The translations under genes were made by a program, and so were the position numbers. This document shows, piece after piece, positions 11,338 to 21,840 of a DNA stretch of 64,000 nucleotides; position 1 is the stretch's first letter, and the number at the start of each line of letters is the position of its first letter. The notes below the pieces were generated by a model. It did not search any database, had not been told where the DNA came from, and saw nothing but the letters and a program-made list of their open reading frames with translations. Source of the stretch: Eonycteris spelaea (taxonomy: Eukaryota > Chordata > Mammalia > Chiroptera > Pteropodidae); NCBI GenBank assembly GCA_003508835.1, contig PUFA01000003.1, positions 13,679,501-13,743,500 on the forward strand, read 5' to 3'.

Positions 11338-13989
11338 TGTGCTTAATGTAGTTGTGATTTTATTTTATTTTGTCTTTTAATTAAATATCTGCATAAGTAA
11401 AGCAAAAAAATATTTTCTAAATTATGACAATGTTACTAATAAATATGTTTACATTTGTATAGGTTTGTAGAATGTCTTTTGCTTTCGAAATACTCCCATG
11501 GTGTTGATTATATTTAGTTTTAAAATTATCTGGTGATATAGGAAGATGGATATTATTATTGCCAATATAGCACGAAGAGATTTTAGCCCAGTGCAAACAA
11601 ATCAGTTTCTCATATTAATATAAATGAGTGCTAAAACTGAAACTAGAATGGATGTTTTGGGGTTCATAATCTACTTGGGTTTTTTTTCACAAAATGCTAT
11701 GAACTCTAAGTATTTTGATAGTAGAGAAGTGTGCATTCTAATTTTCATTGCCTATTTGCACTTTGAAAAAAAATTTTTTTTAATTAAAGAACATGAATGG
11801 TTACTGTTTAGCAGATTAGCCACCTATTTTATTTTTCACTTTTTCCCTTCATGGAGACACAGAGAAGACATCTCATATTGCATTACTTTAGCATTATCTC
11901 TCATCAGACCGTTTCTGCAGTTCCAAAGAAGACATGAATAATACTACCATGAATATATCCAGTGTTATTCATAACCCAGAATTTTATTACTGCACTATAA
12001 GATGGTTCATAGATTTTTCTCCTTAACCTGAATGCTGAGATCAGGGGATGTGTCCTAAATATTTTAGCACCCTTTAGAACCTTATTATGAAGTATGATTC
12101 ACATTTAAAGTTTTCTTTCTTTTCAAATTTCAGTGATTTTTGCTTAATGAGTGCCATATGTTTACTCTTTCTTTGTGGTGTCAAACTTATCTTTAATGTT
12201 ATAAATTTAAATTGTTTGAGTTTTGAGAGAGCCTCAGCTTGGTGATTAGTCTTCCAGGATTCAGTGGTCAAAGCTGCATTCTCTCAAGCCAGTCCCCTAA
12301 CGATTTTATAAGCAGTAGTTGTATTCCCCCGTCAGCCTTCATTTTCCAGACTGAGAGTCCCTACCTTTTTAGTCTGTTCCTCCGAGGATACACTACACAC
12401 ATAAATCAGGCTTCTAAGGAAGCTAAAAGGTAATTATTATTTGCATTGTGGGCATTTAAAAACTCAAAGCTCAGAGATGAGGATACTTAATTCTAGCTAC
12501 TACACCAGATTATAAATTTCTCCTGGGAACACAGCTCCTTCTGTTTGTTTTATCTACATCTCTACTCCTTAAGATTCCAGTGATACATCCATACAAATAA
12601 CCCAGACTCTAGGGCTCTGAATAAGAAATATATTAGGCTCCATCAATTTATAATCCCAATTCTAGTTTCTAGGCCTCTCTCAGCCAAGACAAGTAGTACT
12701 ATTATCTCAAGATTGTTTTGCCAAAATAAGGAGCCTATTTAGAACACTGAGGTAAGAAATGTACTTTTACTTTCTATATTATAAATGTATTTCCATCTAA
12801 ATTGCATGAATTCATGCCTACCTGTCTTGAGTGATGTAGATACAATCCAGGTGTACTAAGAAAAATCATCCCTCCCAACTTGATTGGTTTCCTACAGTTT
12901 AGTTGCTACCAAAGACAAAGCTGAAGTTTTTTACAAGGCCTTTTTTAGAGTTTAAACCAAATTTAAACCCCCCCCCCCTGGCCTTAAAGTTACATTTTAA
13001 TTACAGTGCAATAATTTGAGGAACATTGGTAATAGGGAAAACTTTTAGACCTTTTGTACTTTAGTGCAGTCAAGGGAAACCTCATTAGAGAGGATTTTCT
13101 TAGTTAGCAGGGCTTCGAGGTTAATGAGCTGTGAGTGATAATATATAGTAGTAATCCCTCCTGGCAGTAACAGGTTGTATTTTATACATTCCTTAATCTC
13201 TATAGGAAAAGAGGTGATGGGAGAGGGTGAGAAGGAAACTAATTTAAGGGGCCTGGGGATGCTCCAAAAATCCCACTTCTGGTTTGAATCATAATTGAAA
13301 ACATCGCATGTTCAAACTTTAGAAGCTGAAAGATAGGTACAAACATTTCTCCATAAACTGATTTCAGTTACAAAATGGTGACCTATTATGACTCCCAAGC
13401 TGAAAAGATTGATGTTCTCCAATATCTGGTATTATCAAGGGCTAAATTCCTTTTACTGCCACAAGAAGGAGCCAGCGAAGTTAGAAGTCATAAATCTTGG
13501 ATCAATCTGACAGAGGCAAGAGACAATAGGAGAGTGAAAGTAGATGAGGGTAGTGTTAATAAGGGACATCCTGAGATGAATGCAATTTGAGGGGTACCAT
13601 TTATATGACTTAATTCCAGAGTGGGTTATTTTCAGAATGGATTGAAACTGTTCATTAGATGGCTTTTCATTGACATTACACTGGTCCTTAAGAACCCTTT
13701 TAGCTCATCTCATTTAGCAGTTTCTTTGTTGTCAGGGAACCTCTAGAAATCAACTCAGTTCATGTCATAAATTTAAAAAGACAGAGTTTCCTTTCTAAAC
13801 AAGGTTCAGAGGTCAGTTGGCTGAGCCACAGCGTCATCTTAGTTTTGCGACATTAGACATCTTTATGCAAAGAAAGACAAGGAAAGAAAAATAAAGTTTC
13901 CTTTCTCCTCTTTTGCCAGTTTTGCTTTTATAAGTTTGCATCCCTGATTTGCCGTCAATACTTTCTACTCTTAACAAAATAAAGTTCGG
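11338..13989. other. Unrecognised AT-rich sequence
   Basis: No gene is supported. Open frames at 11624-11941, 12074-12271, 12239-12433 and 13375-13590 show no recognisable domain. A pure C tract is listed separately. Around 12430-12530 there is a hint of a degraded MIR, too weak to call. Confidence 0.4.
12968..12978 (+). repeat. C11 homopolymer
   Basis: Eleven consecutive C residues within otherwise AT-rich sequence. It is prone to sequencing and replication slippage. Confidence 0.9.
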
Positions 13990-14268
13990 AGTACTTGTCT
14001 GGACATTCAAGGTTATTCATGATTTGGCATTACCTAATACTTACATTTATTCCCCATTTCGTCCTTCTGCAAACTCTGTTAGAAATAAGCTAAAATATTC
14101 ATTTCTCCTAAACATGCAAAGCCGTTTTCAACCTTTACTCATGAGGACACTGCTGCCTGGAATGTTCTTTTTCACTTCTAGTTATCGTCCTCCTATTCTT
14201 TAGGCTCCAGCTTAAAAAAACAAACATATGTACATTCTCCAAGAAATCTTCCTTATAACTCTATTTGG
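13990..14268 (+). mobile_element. L2 LINE 3' fragment
   Basis: Matches the order of the L2 3' region: TTATTCATGATTTGGCATTACC (the 'catgatctggccctgcc' segment), then TGCCTGGAATGTTCTTTTTC (the 'ctgcctggaacgctcttccc' segment), then AAGAAATCTTCCTTATAACTC. The 84-codon frame at 13949-14203 falls in this repeat and is not a gene. Confidence 0.7.
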
Positions 14269-14287
14269 AAAAAAAAAAAAAAAAAAA
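14269..14287 (+). repeat. A19 homopolymer
   Basis: Nineteen A residues at the right edge of the L2 fragment. No processed transcript is recognised upstream, so it is more likely slippage expansion than a retroposon tail. Confidence 0.85.
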
Positions 14288-14894
14288 TGTCCTCCTTCTT
14301 TATCTCTTGAAATGAATATGTGTGAAAATACTTTGAAAACAAATCAAAAGTGCTTTATAATTCAAAAGTATGTTTTAACTTATAAGCACTGAATTGCCTT
14401 TAATAAATCATTTCATATGTATATCAAACTATCATGTCATCATGTTGTGTACTTTAAATATATACAATTATATCTGTCAATTATTCCTCTATAAAGTTGG
14501 AAAATTTGTTTTTAATAATCTATGAGGAAATATTTTATTATTAAAAATCACCCTCACATCATAGAAATATACATATTAAATTTACATATTAAAGGGACAC
14601 AGAAAGGTACTATAAATGTGATTTCGACTACATTCTGTGAGCAGGGTTTTGCTCAACATACAGATTACATTTGCTTTCCGCTCAGTCATAAGGACCAAGA
14701 AACAGGGATCTCACCTATTATTAGTGAGTAAGGTATTTATAGCATAAGATTCAGTCTGGTATCGAGACTGATATTCACTTAGTAAAATAAATATTAGTGA
14801 ATGAATGAATAAATGATAAAAAGAAATACATGAGCAAAGGAATGAACATAATTGGTAGACGTGTTAAAACTATGACATTTATATTATTGTGTGA

Positions 14895-15050
14895 TAATCA
14901 CTAAACCTCAGTTACTTTTCTTAGTAAAACAATAAATAAATGAAAGCACCTACCTCTAAAGTAATTGTAGAGATAATATAAAATAAAATAAAGCAGTATA
15001 TATATAATACTTAGTACAATGCTTGATTGATAATCATTATAATATTCTAT
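14895..15050 (+). mobile_element. MIR SINE, 3' half
   Basis: CTAAACCTCAGTTACTTTTC, AGCACCTACCTCTAAAGTAA, and TAATACTTAGTACAATGCTT follow the MIR order 'cctcagtttcctcatctg ... acctacctcatagggtt ... cttagaacagtgcct'. Heavily decayed, with A-rich expansion in the middle. Confidence 0.6.
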
Positions 15051-15589
15051 TTTAGGAAAGAAGATACATATATATGTAATATTACATTAAAATTAAAAAA
15101 TAATAAATCTTTTAGTGATTAAAAGGTAATTCAAGATTCGAGTTTCAAAGCTTTAAAAGTGCACAGTATTTGTAGAGTTGGGGCAGAGATGAGAGGAGGC
15201 ATGGGATCCAGCATGCAGTGTTAGGAAAGAGACACAAGGTGTCTACTTACTGCTGGGTAAATGCTACCAGTGCCCACACCTTTATTGTCTCCTATCTAAA
15301 TTAACGCATCAGCCTCTACTATTTCATTATCCTTAGAATACTGCTTTTACAATGACAGACAAAATTAACAAAAAATAAACAAAAGTCAATCAAAAACATC
15401 CTACAGAAGCTCTGCTCAGAATAAAGCCAACCAGACCTTATACTGGCATGCTAGGCCCACTGGTACATGGCAGAACGTCTGGCTTCAAGCCACATTATAT
15501 CTGCCCAAGAACCTTCTTTATACAACAGTCACCTTTTTACTGTCCCTTGACTGTATAATACACATGTAGAACTTGAAGTATCTATTCAT

Positions 15590-15835
15590 TTTGCATGCTT
15601 TTCAGGGAAAGCGCTTCCCTCTACTTTCAGCCTGTTTTCATTGCCTCCTTCTTCAGAGTTCAGCTCAAGTCAAGTTGCCCCTGCTGGGTTCACACTATCC
15701 TTCCCCTGAAACGCCATTCTCCTAACTGGTTATAAAGCTCCTTTGACCATTTATCACATTCCTTGGGGTCACCCTGCTCACTGTGCTCTCATATAATTAT
15801 TAATTCTTATGGTTATATATGTATTTTTTTACATA
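15590..15835 (+). mobile_element. L2 LINE 3' fragment, diverged
   Basis: TCAGAGTTCAGCTCAAGTCAAG resembles the L2 'ttcaggtctcagctcaaatgtcacc' segment. It is followed by CACACTATCCTTCCCCTGA and a pyrimidine-rich region with CATTTATCACATTCCTTGG, in the right order for L2. Moderately supported only. Confidence 0.45.
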
Positions 15836-16639
15836 TTTTTTATCCCTACTCAGAAAAAATAGAAATACTTTGATAATAGGCCCTATATCTGTTACTTCTC
15901 GTATATCCTACCTAGTAAGTAATACAATATCGTGCGTATGATCTATTTCATAGACTATTGCTGTGTTGTGGGTGTTGCGTGTCCTTATGGCTTAGGGTAG
16001 TGTCAGTGTTAAAGTCATCAGTATGTTTTATTAAGGAGATACAGCCCTCCCTTTGAAACTTTGGATCACCTTGAAGAAAACCAAAGGATGTGTATGCTCC
16101 ACAATCACCTCAACTGAAGCCAGCAGTATCACCATAAACTCTTAAGACTTATTATGCTCAGTCAAGATTGAGCACATTATTTCCAGCTAATTAAAAAAAA
16201 AAAAAAAAAACTTGAGTACAATTTGAAATATCCTTTATGTTTTTGGCTTGCTGTTATAGGGAAATAATAGAAGTTTAAAGAAAAAAGAAAAATTTGTAAT
16301 GGTCATGTAACCCTAAAAAGGCTTTAAGATAGACAAGGGCAGGTAGGGAGGGATTCAGTTTATCTGTGTTATTTAGAATGAATTATTTAATGTCTCTAAT
16401 AGAACCAGTTGAAGTAAATTTGGACATAAAGTATAATATTACCACAGAGTTGTATTGGTAACAAGAGAGGTAAAAAAAAAATAAGGAAAAATAACTGGCT
16501 GATAATATTTTAAAGGGTAACCAATGCTTACTAGCAGCTGCAGTAAGACATTAGGTAATAGAGCACAGTAATGTTAACTGCTCTCCTGGTAAGAATGGTA
16601 AATGAAATAAACCCCAGCACCCAGGGTATCATTAATCTA
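15836..16639. other. Unrecognised AT-rich sequence with A18 tract
   Basis: Contains A18 at 16193-16210. No known retroposon body is recognised upstream of it and no target duplication is evident. No gene. Confidence 0.4.
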
Positions 16640-17060
16640 TAGTGAATAATGGCAGTAGTGGTGTAAGGAGATTAAAAAGGGCATTGTAAACATTTGTGGC
16701 TGTATAATATACAAATTAAAAATGTGAGAACGCTTGCAGCTGCATAATCTACAAATTAAAAAGTGTAATAGCATGGCATTAATTACTGGCTGATCAATTC
16801 CCCCATAATTGCTGGCATGTAGATGAACAATTATAGGTCCGAAATGTTATTTGAGAAAGAGACATTGACCTTGGAACTGTAAAGAATGATACTCTGTTAC
16901 AAGGTAATACAGGATCCTATCAAATTCGGTTCCAGTATTTGTAGCAGCCGCCAGCTCTGTGCAAGGCTGTAATCACCACATTTCTTTCGATTATGGTGCC
17001 AGAGGGGTTACACATTGTTTTCTCTTTTTGAACAGAAACACCCAGTGACCTTCAGCCTTC
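16640..17060. promoter_or_regulatory. Candidate conserved noncoding element
   Basis: This stretch shows no repeat signature or usable open frame. It is dense in homeodomain-type cores (TAATTA in CATTAATTACTGG, AATTATAGG, CATAATTGC) and retains several CpG sites (CAGCCGCCAG, TTTCGATT, GGTCCGAAA, ATTCGGTTCC) unlike its surroundings. Such texture is common in developmental enhancers. Conservation cannot be judged from one sequence, so this is inference. Confidence 0.35.
16698..16767 (+). repeat. Two-copy tandem repeat, 40-bp period
   Basis: GGCTGTATAATATACAAATT (16698) recurs as AGCTGCATAATCTACAAATT at 16738. Both are followed by AAAAA-G/TGT. The similarity covers about 30 of each 40 bases. Confidence 0.75.
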
Positions 17061-17519
17061 TGAAAATAGGACCATCAGGCCTCATTTCCAAGTTCAAACA
17101 GTTTTAATAAAAATGAAATAGCAGGAGATAATGCACTTTACCCTTCTAGGACAGCGAAACAGTTTGGAAAGTCGGAAAAACAAACTTCATTCACATGTGA
17201 ACATGCCAACTGGGACTGTGGCTATAGATCTAAATGTTTCCAGACCAACCATTTTCAAGTTGACAGCTGATAGTTAAGTAACCTGAGACTCACATATTTG
17301 ATTGATAGTGGAAGTCAGAAATCTCACCTCCATTCTCTGGCCCTTCTTAATAACAGAAAAGCACAGCAAAGCTATGCTCTCGTTGACAATTTGCTATTAT
17401 AGTGACCAGTAAGATTAGTGAGTTGAGATTCGGCACAGCAGTTGCTACATCAGACATGTTACTCTGGCCAGAGTTAGCTCTGTTAGTGCCATTCTTGATG
17501 CTGAATTATAACTTCATGT
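17061..17519. other. Unique-looking sequence, no gene recognised
   Basis: Balanced composition with no open frame or known repeat. It continues directly from the candidate noncoding element and may share its function, if any. Confidence 0.35.
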
Positions 17520-17952
17520 CCTAGAATTACCAACATTCTCAGTCTCCTTCATTCATTTACAAAATGTAACAATCTGGATTTTGCTCACTGCCCTTCTATC
17601 AAAACCATCTTCATCAGGGTCACACTATCAGTCCAATGGACATTTTTCACACCCTACTCCCATCTGACCTGCCTGTGGAATTCAACTCTACTGACCTCTC
17701 TCTTCATCCAGAAACTCTTTTTTTCTTTTTTAAGCTTTTGTTGACCTCTTTCATTGCTGCCTCAATTTTCTTTACATTACTGTCCTAAGTGATAAAAACA
17801 ATACCAAATTCATTTCTTTTTCTTTATTTCTTTCCATTCTGTATCAGTGTAATTCCATCTATACTAGTATATCTCAAAGCTAATCTTTGGTCCAAACCTC
17901 TTTTCTGGGCCTCAGAGTCTATTCAGTCTACACCCAAATTCTACTGAGCATT
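17520..17952 (+). mobile_element. L2 LINE, 5' part of a longer copy
   Basis: CAATGGACATTTTTCACACC, TGGAATTCAACTCTACTGACC and CCAGAAACTCTTTTTTTC correspond to the L2 reverse-transcriptase coding segment (recalled order 'aatggccacttctcagtcctc ... gcagcatttgacactgttgaccactc ... ttgaaacactct'). Continues past the microsatellite at 17953-18130. Confidence 0.65.
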
Positions 17953-17953
17953 A

Positions 17954-17994
<41 letters not shown>

Positions 17995-18130
17995 AGAAAG
18001 AAAGAAGAAAGAAAGAAAGAAAGAAGAAGGAAGAAGGAAGAAGGAAGGAAGGAAGGAAGGAAGGAAAGGAAGGAAGGAAGGAAGGAAGGAAAGGAAGGAA
18101 GGAAGGAAGGAAGGAAGGAAGAGGAAAAAG
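17953..18130 (+). repeat. (GAAA)n/(GGAA)n compound microsatellite
   Basis: About 175 bases of pure purine: GAAA and GAAGAAA units at the left pass through AAGAAGG to more than 20 GGAA units at the right. The 90-codon frame through it (17887-18159) is an artefact of the repeat (Lys/Glu/Arg/Gly only). GGAA is also the core of ETS-factor sites. It lies inside an L2 copy. Confidence 0.97.
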
Positions 18131-18905
18131 AAGGGCTTAGTTTCTTACAACAGTCATGAACTTAAAATGGTCCCTTCTCTCATTCCCCTGATTGAGACTG
18201 GGAGCCAGAGTGCCCACTCCTTTTAAGTTCCTAAACCCCTTATGCCAGGCCAGTTATAGCCCATTTATATTATCCTCTAATTTTTCTCAATTCTCTATCT
18301 TTCTACTGTTACTTTCTTCTTCATCTTTTTCGTCATAATCTCATAATTTCTGCCCACCTCCACTCAAAGTACTGCCCTCCTAAACACACACATATCTTTT
18401 AGCTCATTCTCTATAGGGCCATCCATAGTCATCACTAGCCCACCTGCAACTTTTCAATTGCTTTCTATTTTTATTGAATAGCTAAGCCTTTCAGCATGAC
18501 CTATGATTCCTTCCATAACCTGGTCCATGCTTAATTCTCCAACACATGTGCTGCTACTTTCTCCAACAACTCACAACAATAATAAATGCTTTAAGCAAGG
18601 TCAGCTTTATTAAACTTCCCAGACTTTGCACATACTTTTCCTCTGTTCCTTCCCTTGTCCCCTTAAGTTGATTCTCATCTTCATTTTTCAAGGATGTCAT
18701 TTTTCCTCAGAATCCTTTCTTGTCACCCTCAACAAAGCCACCCTTCTCTCAACTTCCTTGTCCCCACACATACTTCATTATGCCACTTGTCAAAATGTGC
18801 TATTTCTCTAAACAGCAGTTCCTTCTCTCCTGCCTCTTTGTAAATGTGGTTTTTATCAGAAGGCCTGGCATCTGGTACATACTCAGTAATTTCTATTTTA
18901 CAAAT
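18131..18905 (+). mobile_element. L2 LINE, 3' part of the same copy
   Basis: GACTTTGCACATACTTTTCC, TTTTTCAAGGATGTCATTTTTCC, AGAATCCTTTCTTGTCACCC and the terminal GGCCTGGCATCTGGTACATACTCAGTAA follow the L2 3' end in order. The last phrase is the 'tgcctggcacatagtaggcgctcaataa' tail. With 17520-17952 this gives an L2 of about 1.2 kb excluding the microsatellite. The frames at 18626-18811 and 18720-18932 are spurious. Confidence 0.75.
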
Positions 18906-19019
18906 TGTACTGAAATTAGTAAAACAAAATAAGTGCTTTGAAAATTAAAAATAAAAAATTAGAGTGCTGTTCCATTGGGAGTACTTTGCTTATACAAAAG
19001 CAGTGGGAGTGGAGATAAC

Positions 19020-19290
19020 AACAATAATAGCAATATCAAATGCTAAAACTAGTACTAGTAACAAAAATGCTCAACACTTTCTATGTACCAGATGTTGTAC
19101 AGATTTTCCAGGGTGCGGGGCAAGGGGCATGAATTATCATATTTGATCTTGACAATAGATAAAGTAACTGAAACTTAGAGTGAAAAAAAATAAAAAAATA
19201 AAAATAAAGCATGTTCAGAATCACAGAGTGGTGAAGCTGAAATTCAGGCCACGCCTGTCTAATTCCAGAGAGTCCATTTCATTATCCATT
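19020..19290 (-). mobile_element. MIR SINE, antisense
   Basis: AATGCTCAACACTTTCTATGTACCAG, CATATTTGATCTTGACAATAG, GATAAAGTAACTGAAACTTAGAG and TCACAGAGTGGTGAAGCTGAAATTCAGGCC are the reverse of the MIR core and tRNA-related part. An A-rich expansion of about 30 bases (19182-19208) interrupts it. The 60-codon frame at 18964-19146 overlaps this repeat. Confidence 0.8.
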
Positions 19291-20995
19291 AATTCTCCCA
19301 ACTCCCTGATTCCCCTTTCCCAGTACTAGTTAAATTATATTTTTATTGAACAGCTCATTTTTTATTAAAATACCAAATAACAAGTTATTTGGGATTTGTT
19401 TGTATCCGGAATATTTATCTCTGTAAAGTCATACTCTTTGCCTGCAGATTTTCTTTAAAAAACAAACAAACAAAACAAACAAAAAACCTAAATACTTTGA
19501 AAAGAGACTGACCTCATTGAAGCTTTCGTTTGAAGCATTTTAAGGAATCACATATCACACACACATATACATTAAACAGATTTTTAAATAATACCAGCTA
19601 CTTTTCCCAAAGTAATATTCATCAATTTCTCTAGCCATTCAACACAATTAAGGAGATTTGAAATACACAGTAGATATTGATTCAGTCTCTGACATAAAGA
19701 CCATTTAAAAATAAGAACTTGGGGGGGGGTAATTTTGAGTGAAATCATTTCCATTAAAAAATTCTGGCATATAACTTGAGTTTGGCCTTAAAAGAAGCCA
19801 TAAAACATATAAAATTAATGAGGCAACTATTTTTAATAACTTTTAATAAGACTCTCCCCTTTGCACTAATCAAAATAATTAGCATTTCTATTATTCCTTT
19901 GGAATCTCACTACAGAACTCTTGGCTAAATAAAGGAATTCAATGTTTTAACAAAGTGATTAGCATTTATATTATTACAGGGGCAACATATAAAACATTAT
20001 TTCCTACAAATTAGAATCAGAGCTATGGAGGTTAGCATTTCTACTACTTTGCTAGAAATTTGTGTAAACTTACTTACCATGAAAAGGAATTAACTCTGGA
20101 GTTCATCAGACTGGACCTATGGAAGAAGAAAAACAAAGAAAAAACAAACAAAAATGAGATGAGAGTCCTTTTTAAAATTAAAAAATATCAAAATGAACTT
20201 GCTCTAAGTGAGTTCGAGCCACATTCTAGGCAGTGACTCCTTGGAATGGCCCCAGAGCATAGCTCCATGGGACCAGCCTCATGCTCTTGTTTCTGTCCTG
20301 GGGAAACTTAGACTTAGACTATTAGCAAACTTAAGAGTAGGAAGAAGAATGTTAGACTTCCAGTTCTATTTGGCTTCTACATGGAAACTATTTAAAGAGA
20401 AAAAACAAACAAACAAAAAAACAACCTTTCACACTTAGAAAAATAATGAGTTATTAAAAAAAATCATCAGGTAATCTGATTATTATTGTAATTATATTTT
20501 TTTTAAAAAAAATAACTGTTTCTGTGAATAAATTAACTCAGTTTGAGTGATGCAGTATACGACTTCCATCAGTAAAATGACAATGCTCATTTCCATGGCA
20601 TCACTGTTTTGTTTTGTTTTGTTTTGATTTTTAATGTATTAGAAACACAAATCTCTCTATAAAGTACCTCGGTAGCTTTCCCTGACTCTTTTCATCATTT
20701 GGGTCATTAGGGAAAACTCCAGCCTGTTCTTCTCTCTCTGCACTTAACCAACTCAGATGTAAAGAGGAGGTGCATGGGCAAGAATGGGCGAGGGTCAAGG
20801 TCATTGACTAAAACATGATGTCAGAGTCATGGTCTATCTTTCTTTCAGGATTCCATCCTCTGGGTTCATCTTTCAACTCTCCCACATGCAGTGAACATTA
20901 AAAGAGCCTTGACCTCCTTTAGCAAGGGGAATTTGTTTCACCTCAGAAAGATCTGGGGAGGCACTTAGAGTCTGTGCTAGATTCATAACAAACTT
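19291..20995. other. Mostly unrecognised AT-rich sequence
   Basis: Contains AAAC runs (19455, 20401), a G9 tract (19721-19729), a (GTTTT)n run at about 20605-20628 and three spaced copies of an AGCATTT motif (see findings). No gene. The frame at 20208-20438 has no recognisable product. Confidence 0.45.
19455..19486 (+). repeat. (AAAC)n simple repeat
   Basis: About 32 bases of AAAC/AAACAAAC units. Confidence 0.85.
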
Positions 20996-20999
20996 TTTT

Positions 21000-21425
21000 T
21001 CCCCAAAATCATTCTACATTTTTTAAAGTCACTTTTTATTTTGGAATAATTTTAGACTCACAAGATGTTGCAAAAATATTAGAGAGCATTTCTGTGTATT
21101 CTTTACCTGCTTTCCCCAATTACAACATCTCAAATAATCAGAGTACATTATAGAAAACAGGACATTGACATAGGTGCAATTCTAAACTACAGATCTTATT
21201 TGGAGTTCACCGTAATTTACGTGCATGTTTTTTGGGTGGGATGCAGAGTTTTACAAAATTTTATCATATGACAGATTTTTATAATTACCATTACTATCAA
21301 AATACTTATGTATTCCATATCCATCATGACAAAGAAACATTCTCTAGTTACCCCTCATTAGTCAAATCATCCTCAGCCCTAACCTTAGCAACCATGATGT
21401 GATATCATTTTTCTTTCTTCTTTCT
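21000..21425 (-). mobile_element. Old L1M-type LINE fragment, antisense
   Basis: TTTGGAATAATTTTAGACTCAC, AAGATGTTGCAAAAATATTAG, TCTTTACCTGCTTTCCCCAA, GCAATTCTAAACTACAGATC and ACCCCTCATTAGTCAAATC follow, in order, the antisense of a well-known old L1 3' region ('tttgaaataattttagattcacag ... gttgcaaagatagtacagag ... cctttacccagtttcccc'). Confidence 0.75.
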
Positions 21426-21429
21426 TTTT

Positions 21430-21840
21430 TTCTTTTTTCTTTTATTCTAGCCAGACCACTGTAATATTTTCCTGGGCTATTAAAATTGCCTTCCATTGCC
21501 TTTCAACTTGTCTTCCACCAATCTAATTCCAACAATACAGTGAGATAGAACCATTTAAAGTACATGTGATAATGCCATAACTCTGTTTTGGACCCTGAGT
21601 GATAACTTTAATACTTTTAGGATAAATTCAGGATTCCATATGTCTTCTAGCTCCCTTCCTGTCATAGCATTCATCAAACCTAATATTCTAAGAGCCTGTT
21701 TATCTGCATGTATACTTCATTATGCTGTAAACTTTAAGGGTGAGACTGTGGCTAGCCTGTTCATAATTCCATACATAAAGGCTAGTTCAGTGACTGAAAC
21801 ATAGAAAGTGATTAATAAATGTTTATTGAATGCACTGATA
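21430..21840 (+). mobile_element. L2 LINE 3' end
   Basis: ACTGTAATATTTTCCTGGGC, CAATACAGTGAGATAGAACCATTTAAAG, AACTCTGTTTTGGACCCTGAG and the tail AGTGATTAATAAATGTTTATTGAATG match the L2 3' region through its terminal 'caataaatatttgttgaatgaatga'. It abuts the antisense L1M fragment on its left. The minus frame at 21720-21908 is spurious. Confidence 0.8.

Noticed and set aside
17887..18159. Lys/Glu/Arg-rich 90-codon frame
   Set aside because: It is a direct translation of the GAAA/GGAA microsatellite.
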